Assembly: GCA_030699825.1 (NCBI GenBank)
Contig: JAUYKV010000048.1
Span: 90,515 to 154,514, forward strand
DNA: 64,000 nucleotides
DNA from: Pseudomonas sp.
GTDB taxonomy: Bacteria; Pseudomonadota; Gammaproteobacteria; Pseudomonadales; Pseudomonadaceae
Reading direction: 5' to 3'
The notes under the pieces were generated by a model. The model had not been told where the DNA came from and searched no databases. It worked only from the letters and a program-made list of their open reading frames with translations. Shown one piece after another: positions 59,400-64,000 of the stretch (its first letter is position 1; each line of letters starts with the position of its first letter). A program made the translations under genes and the position numbers.

Positions 59400-59860
59400 T
59401 AGCAGTTATCATTTCGGCTAGAATAACTGAGACGAAAGTGCCTGTAGAAAATTTAGATGGAGTAAATTGGCCAGTCTGATAACTGTGTAGGGCCCTTCTT
59501 AGGGAGTATCCGTAAAATCAGCCGCTACGATCACCTCGCTTGGGATGAATCAGGCAAAGCACTCGGCGGATTTGGAGCAATCCGCCGCGCCTGTTCTCGC
59601 TGAAGGTTCGCGCCTTGAAAAGGGGCGAAAGGTGCGCTAATGCATAGCTGAGGAAAAAGCGGTGTTCCAGTGATGTTTTGGGTCGTTCGCGGTCGGCCCC
59701 CCCGGTGTCAGGCTAGTTGTCGCCTGAGCTGATTTATCAAAACGATAGATCGGGGGTGTCAAAGGAGCAAAGGGGTCGGAGTGATTTAATTTTAATCACT
59801 CCGACCCCTTTCGTGCTCGAGCCGCACCGTACCGGGCGGGGGTCGTCGAGCCTGGGCCGC
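59400..59860. other. Right border zone of the accessory island
   Basis: No intact gene. Composition changes from AT-rich to host-like within this stretch. It ends with the perfect hairpin at 59769-59811. Part of 59620-59770 may be a mobile-element remnant, but I cannot identify it. Confidence 0.5.
59769..59811. repeat. Perfect 18-bp-arm hairpin at the island's right border
   Basis: AAAGGGGTCGGAGTGATT pairs perfectly with AATCACTCCGACCCCTTT around a 7-base AT loop. It resembles hairpins at the ends of IS200/IS605- or REP-associated transposon remnants. There is no T-run, so a terminator role is less likely. Confidence 0.8.
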
Positions 59861-60253
59861 TTAGTTCTGAACCATCGCGCTGACGCGGTCACGCAGCTTC
59901 GGGTCGTTCTGCACCGCCTGGTTGATGGCGTTATATTCCTCGACGCTCAGGTCGTTCTCGACCACGGTGTTCATCATCTTCTTGTTGGCTTCCTGCTGCA
60001 GCTGCTGGGCCTCGGCCTGGTCACCGGTCTTTTCCAGCTTGGCGGTGAAGTCCTCGCGGATCTCCATGACCTCGCCCAGCGAGTCGGCGAACTTTTCCAG
60101 CTTCTTGTCGCTGATGTCCGAGGCCTGCAGGGCCGGTGCGGGTTGAGCAGCCGGAGCCGGACTCGCCTCCTGCGCCGACACCTGAGAGGCACCGGCAGCC
60201 ATGAGGAGGGCGGCGAGGCTGGCGGAAACGAGGCGGGCGTTTAGCTTGGTCAT
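59861..60253 (-). CDS. DUF4168 domain secreted protein
   Basis: A 130-aa protein with a Sec signal peptide (MTKLNARLVSASLAALLMAAG, cleavage near VSA-QEA), a Pro/Ala linker and a helical DUF4168 domain (DKKLEKFADSLGEVMEIREDF ... VEEYNAINQAVQNDPKL). I start it at 60253; the longer in-frame start adds no signal. Function is unknown. It is divergent from the histidine kinase. Confidence 0.88.
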   Translation of the reverse strand: MTKLNARLVSASLAALLMAAGASQVSAQEASPAPAAQPAPALQASDISDKKLEKFADSLGEVMEIREDFTAKLEKTGDQAEAQQLQQEANKKMMNTVVENDLSVEEYNAINQAVQNDPKLRDRVSAMVQN

Positions 60254-60405
60254 GTTCGATACATCCTGCTGTTTGAAAGACGGCAAACGCAATGCATCAG
60301 CCATGCCAGGATCGCTCTATCGACTCAACCCCTTGATATTGAACGAATTTATCCACCGGTCCTGTTGCCCTCGACGCTGCGGGTGGTGTTCTGTATCGTG
60401 CCAGA

Positions 60406-61893
60406 ATGGCACATGTAGCAGTTTGGCAAAGAACTTCGACACTGCGCGGCGCGCTGCTGTTGAAGGTGGTGGTGCCCCTGGTGGCGATCATGCTTGGCTT
60501 CAGTTACCTGCTGCTGTGGACGGTCGAGCGCAACAGCGAGCGGCGTTTGCAGGAGGAGGTCGAGCTGGTGGCGCGGGCGGTTCGGCTGCCGCTCAGCGAC
60601 AGTCTGGAAAAGCAGCACGACCGCACCTCGCAGCAGGTGCTGGAGTCGGTGCTCGGCGTTGGTCGCGTGTACGGCGCCTATCTCTATGACGACCAGGGCG
60701 AGCTGGTGGCCTTCGCCGGCGCCATCGAACCGGATCAGGATCAATCCTCGATTCAGGAGCTGACCGCCGACGGCAAGCGTCGCGGTGGTTATCAGCGCAT
60801 CCGCGGGCGCGAGGTCTATTCCTATTTCCTTCCGCTCGAACAGAGTGGCGGGCGCATCAATGGGCTACTGCAGGTCACCCGCCGCTGGAATGACTTCGAG
60901 CGCGATACCCGGCGTCTGCGCCTGATCGCCGGCATCTGCGCCGCGGTGCTGGCGCTGGCGGCGGTCTGCATCGTCCTGCTCGGCCACTGGTCGGCGATCG
61001 GGCGCCACCTGCGGCAGTTGACCCAGAGCATGGCGCAGGTGGCCTCGGGCGATCGTCAGCATCGCGCACCGCACAGCGGTCCGCAGGAAATCGCGGTGCT
61101 CGGTCGCGCGCTGAACCGGATGCTCGACAGCATCGCCGACGCCGAGCAGCGCATGGCCGAACAGAAGGCACGCGAGGCGCAGCTCGAAGCCCGCTTGCGA
61201 CGCACCCAGCAACTGGCGGCGGTCGGCCGCCTGGCTGCGGGCGTGGCGCATGAACTGGGCAGCCCGCTCAGCGTGATCGACGGCAAGGCCCAGCGGGTGC
61301 TGCGCAACGAGACGCTGGAGGATGGCCCGCGCAAGGGGCTGCTGCAGATCCGCAGTCAGGTGCAGCGCCTCAGCGAGATCGTCCGTCAGTTGCTGGACTT
61401 CGGACGTGCTGCAGGCCGTCCGCCACGGAGCATGCCCGCCGAGGTGCTGGCGCATTCGGCTGCCGCTGCGGTGGCTGACGAGCTGGCCTCGCTGAAGGTC
61501 GAGCTCAAGCTCCAGGCGCCGGAGGCTGCGCTGCATTGCGAGGTGGATCCGCCACGCTTCGAGCAGGCCTTGACCAACCTGCTGCGCAACGCCGCCCAGG
61601 CCAGTCCGGGCGGACGGGTCGTGCTGCGCTGGTGGCAGGAGGCCGATTGTCTGATGTTTCAGGTCGAGGACGATGGCCCTGGGGTGGCCGAGCAGCACCG
61701 CGCCGCCCTGTTCGAGCCGTTCTTCACCACCAAGCCGGTGGGCAAGGGCAGCGGGCTGGGGCTCGCCGTGGCGCATGGCGTGGTGGCCGAGTGCGGCGGC
61801 CGTCTCGAACTGGTCGAGAGCGCGCTGGGCGGCGCGGCGTTTCGTATTTCACTGATGCTCGCCCACGAGGATGACAGCCATGCAGATGGATGA
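60406..61893 (+). CDS. Membrane sensor histidine kinase
   Basis: A 495-aa kinase: transmembrane segment VVVPLVAIMLGFSYLLL near 20-37, a periplasmic sensor domain (about 40-165), a second membrane segment (AVLALAAVCIVLL), a HAMP linker, the H box GRLAAGVAHELGSPLS (His282), the N box LTNLLRNAAQ, and G boxes DDGPGVAEQ and GKGSGLGLAVAHG. It overlaps the response-regulator gene by 23 bases. The start is uncertain: no clear ribosome site, and a GTGCCA-N3-TGGCAC palindrome overlaps the ATG. Confidence 0.92.
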   Translation: MAHVAVWQRTSTLRGALLLKVVVPLVAIMLGFSYLLLWTVERNSERRLQEEVELVARAVRLPLSDSLEKQHDRTSQQVLESVLGVGRVYGAYLYDDQGELVAFAGAIEPDQDQSSIQELTADGKRRGGYQRIRGREVYSYFLPLEQSGGRINGLLQVTRRWNDFERDTRRLRLIAGICAAVLALAAVCIVLLGHWSAIGRHLRQLTQSMAQVASGDRQHRAPHSGPQEIAVLGRALNRMLDSIADAEQRMAEQKAREAQLEARLRRTQQLAAVGRLAAGVAHELGSPLSVIDGKAQRVLRNETLEDGPRKGLLQIRSQVQRLSEIVRQLLDFGRAAGRPPRSMPAEVLAHSAAAAVADELASLKVELKLQAPEAALHCEVDPPRFEQALTNLLRNAAQASPGGRVVLRWWQEADCLMFQVEDDGPGVAEQHRAALFEPFFTTKPVGKGSGLGLAVAHGVVAECGGRLELVESALGGAAFRISLMLAHEDDSHADG

Positions 61894-63280
61894 CGGCGCC
61901 CCGCAGCGGGTCTTGATCGTCGAGGACGACGACAGCCTGCGTCAGCTGTTGGTCGAAGAACTGGAAGATCGCCCGCTGCACGTGGAGGCCGTGGCCAGCG
62001 CCGAGGACGCCGTGCCGCTGCTGGAAAGCTGGGAGCCGGATCTGCTGATCAGCGACCTGCGCCTGCCGGGCGCCGACGGCATGGCGCTGTTGCGGCGGGT
62101 CAAGGCGATGCAGGCCGCGCCGGCGTTCGTGGTGATCACGGCGTTCGGCAGCATCCAACAGGCGGTGGCGGCCCTGAAGGAGGGCGCCGACGAGTTTCTC
62201 ACCAAGCCGCTGGATCTCGAGCACCTCGGGCTCGCCGTCTCGCGCGCACTGGAGACGCGGCGGCTGCGCGACGAGGTGCGGCGCTTTCAGCAACTGCTCA
62301 GCGACGACCGCTTCCACGGCATGCTTGGCCGCAGTCGAGTGATGCGCGAGCTGTTCGACCAGATCCGCCAGCTGGCCCGCGCCGCCGGGCCGGTCCTGGT
62401 GATCGGCGAAAGCGGCACCGGTAAGGAACTGGTCGCCCGCGCCGTGCATGCCGAGAGCGAGCGGGCGCAGCGCCCCTTCCTGGCGATCAACTGTGCCGGG
62501 TTGCCGGCCGAACTGCTGGAAAGCGAGTTCTTCGGCCACGCCGCCGGTGCCTTCACCGGTGCCAGTCGCACCCACAAAGGGCTGTTCCAGCAGGCCGACG
62601 GCGGCACCCTGTTTCTCGACGAGATCGGTGAAATGCCGTTGCCGCTGCAGGCCAAACTGTTGCGCGTGCTGCAGGAAGGCACCATCCGTCCGGTGGGCAG
62701 CGAGCGCGAGCTGACGGTCGACGTGCGCATCATCGCCGCCAGCAACCGGCCACTGGAAACCGCCGCCGGCCGTGAGTCGTTTCGCGAGGACCTGTTCTTC
62801 CGTCTGGAGACCTTCATTCTGCAGGTACCGCCGCTGCGCGACCGCGAGGAAGACCGCGAGCTGCTCGCCGCCGGCTTCGTCGCCCACTTCGCGGCACGCG
62901 ACGGCCGCCCGGTGCGGGGTCTGTCGCGCGCGGCGCTGGAGCAGCTGCGGCGCTATCCGTTCCCCGGCAATGTGCGCGAGCTGCAGAACGCCATGGAGCG
63001 CGCGGTTACCTTCTGTCATGGCCGCAGCATCGAGCCGGAGCATCTGCCGACGCGCATCGCCAGCTATCGCGAGAGCCCGCCTGAAGCCCGCTCGGATGAG
63101 CTGCTCGGGCTGATGATCGACGGACCCTTGCTGCCCACGCTGGACGAACTGGAGATGCGTTATATCCGCCACGTGCTGGAGCGGGTCGAGGGCAACAAGC
63201 GCCGTGCCGCCGCGCTGCTCGGCATCGGCCGGCGTACCCTGTACCGCCGCTTGGGCGAGCAGGAGCAGGACGAGGCCTGA
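61871..63280 (+). CDS. NtrC-family sigma54-dependent response regulator
   Basis: A 469-aa regulator: receiver domain with phospho-acceptor Asp62 (LLISDLRLPG), sigma54 AAA+ domain with Walker A GESGTGKE, the sigma54-contact GAFTGA (intact), Walker B GGTLFLDEIGEM, and a Fis-type helix-turn-helix at the C terminus (NKRRAAALLGIGRRTLYRRLG). It pairs with the kinase upstream. A close start at 61880 is possible. The target promoters are unknown. Confidence 0.94.
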   Translation: MTAMQMDDGAPQRVLIVEDDDSLRQLLVEELEDRPLHVEAVASAEDAVPLLESWEPDLLISDLRLPGADGMALLRRVKAMQAAPAFVVITAFGSIQQAVAALKEGADEFLTKPLDLEHLGLAVSRALETRRLRDEVRRFQQLLSDDRFHGMLGRSRVMRELFDQIRQLARAAGPVLVIGESGTGKELVARAVHAESERAQRPFLAINCAGLPAELLESEFFGHAAGAFTGASRTHKGLFQQADGGTLFLDEIGEMPLPLQAKLLRVLQEGTIRPVGSERELTVDVRIIAASNRPLETAAGRESFREDLFFRLETFILQVPPLRDREEDRELLAAGFVAHFAARDGRPVRGLSRAALEQLRRYPFPGNVRELQNAMERAVTFCHGRSIEPEHLPTRIASYRESPPEARSDELLGLMIDGPLLPTLDELEMRYIRHVLERVEGNKRRAAALLGIGRRTLYRRLGEQEQDEA

Positions 63281-63349
63281 GCCAGCCGTCACCCACCCAC
63301 GGTCGACGGCCTCGAGTGGGGCTGCTGCGGTCCCCCCTGCGCCTGCTCA

Positions 63350-63734
63350 GCGCAGCGCGAGCTTCTGCGGTTCCAGATTCAGGTCGGCCGGCGTGTGATT
63401 GCGGATCGCCACCCATTCGGCCAGTGTGGCCACCGAGCGCGGCGGCGAAATCAGGTAGCCCTGGAACAGATCGCAGCCGGCCTGCAGCAGCGCGGATTGC
63501 TTTTCCAGGGTGCCCACGCCCTCGGCATTGACCCGCTTGCCCTGGGCGTGACAGAACGCGACGATCGCCGCCAGGCTCTCCTGCATGTGCTGCTGGATCG
63601 AGGTGTAACCGACGCCGAAATCGTCGATGGCCACGCGGAAGCCGGCCATGCGGATCGCGCGCACCGCCTCCATGGTGTTGCTGCTCAGTTCCGCGGCGTA
63701 GGTTTCGGTGAGTTCGATCTCGATGAAGGTAAAC
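63350..63734 (-). pseudogene. EAL-domain c-di-GMP phosphodiesterase, 5'-truncated
   Basis: On the - strand the frame reads FIEIELTETYAAELSSNTMEAVRAI, then FRVAIDDFGVGYTSIQ, KRVNAEGVGT and GYLISPP, i.e. the second half of an EAL domain including the Mg-binding Asp pair. The catalytic EAL/EVL start and all upstream domains are missing. The break is at about 63731-63735, where unrelated sequence begins. No start codon fits, so it is a broken gene. Confidence 0.85.
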
Positions 63735-63944
63735 GGGACTTAAGGTAAAGCGTAGGTAAAACGGGACACCCATTAGCCGGTTCACTGTATCCAGGAGGTG
63801 GTTGGGCGAACCATGCAACACATGATTGGGACATAGCCAACAAAAAGCCCGCTCAATTGAGCGCAATGCTGTTCACTTAAGGATTGTTGACTAATCCTTG
63901 TTCAGCAGGAGAATCCGGAACCCTCATTAGGTTCCGGATTTTTT
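63735..63944. other. Foreign sequence replacing the 5' part of the EAL gene
   Basis: It has repeated GTAAACGGGAC/GTAAAACGGGAC motifs (63731-63770), the palindrome GCTCAATTGAGC (63851-63862), and AAGGATT-N7-AATCCTT (63879-63899). This is typical of the end region of a mobile element. No gene is seen. Confidence 0.5.
63913..63944 (+). terminator. Intrinsic terminator just before the last ORF
   Basis: ATCCGGAACC-CTCATTA-GGTTCCGGAT is a perfect 10-bp stem followed by a T run. It ends immediately at the ATG of the next ORF, as in IS elements that block read-through into the transposase. Confidence 0.8.
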
Positions 63945-64000
63945 ATGTCTATTGCGCAGGACTTGAGTGACGTATTGGAAGCTGCCGGGCAGCCTTTGGC
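63945..64000 (+). CDS. Partial ORF at right edge, possibly a transposase N terminus
   Basis: Only 18 residues are visible (MSIAQDLSDVLEAAGQPL), running off the window. No Shine-Dalgarno is present, because a terminator hairpin abuts the ATG. Its setting at the foreign junction suggests an IS transposase. The identity is open. Confidence 0.35.
   Translation, partial: MSIAQDLSDVLEAAGQPL

Noticed and set aside
60380..60425. Sigma54 promoter upstream of the histidine kinase or DUF4168 gene
   Set aside because: TGGCAC is present on both strands, but the -12 TTGC element is missing at the proper spacing on either strand.
61724..63292. Long - strand open frame opposite the sigma54 response regulator
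   Set aside because: Mirror of a strongly supported gene; composition-driven, with no recognisable domain.

Overview
The window is chromosomal DNA of a Pseudomonas-type gammaproteobacterium. The evidence is GC-rich coding sequence with strong third-position GC bias and gene order typical of pseudomonads: rne leader-rluC-HAD-sppA-maf-yceD-rpmF-plsX-fabDG-acpP-fabF-pabC-mltG-tmk-holB-pilZ-tatD, then etfQO/etfBA, then dnaX-ybaB-recR-acyl-CoA dehydrogenase. No tRNA, rRNA or CRISPR array was recognised.

Layout. 1-14075: rRNA/tRNA processing, cell envelope and fatty-acid synthesis genes, nearly all on the + strand, many overlapping by a few bases. 14076-29779: aminotransferase/TetR pair, MoaA-type radical SAM enzyme, small lipoproteins, the divergent electron-transfer-flavoprotein genes with a PsrA-type operator between them, a frameshifted hydrolase, OmpA/DUF4398 lipoproteins, a MocR regulator and a frameshifted lipoprotein. 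30364-37494: replication/recombination genes, an acyl-CoA dehydrogenase, a cold-shock protein and cbpA-cbpM. 37706-47706: a 10-kb arsenic island made of two convergent operons. The + operon is arsR-arsD-arsA-acr3 plus a permuted ATP-grasp-like gene. The - operon is arsC-arsR-arsH-phosphatase-YnfA-like-gapdh-arsJ. They use two different ArsR sensor types. 47818-49786: ModE-like regulator, a decayed gene pair and trmK.

The most unusual part is 49787-59860, a visibly AT-rich insertion between trmK and a DUF4168 gene. It starts with a complete IS5-family element (CTAG duplication, terminal inverted repeats) and carries a two-gene operon. Gene A is 1950 aa, a huge largely helical protein ending in a P-loop ATPase of STAND/AAA type. 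Gene B is 623 aa, overlaps gene A by ATGA, and looks like a degenerate P-loop ATPase. I recognise no effector in either. Composition, mobile-element context and architecture suggest an undescribed accessory, possibly anti-phage, system; this is inference.

After the island come a DUF4168 secreted protein, a histidine kinase/sigma54 response regulator pair, and an EAL-domain gene truncated by foreign DNA that runs off the right edge.

Small mobile and repeat structure is abundant: two 166-bp MITE-like copies with 23-bp inverted ends and target duplications, a degenerate third copy, a 133-bp palindrome before fabD, REP-like hairpins, and two facing heptanucleotide arrays.
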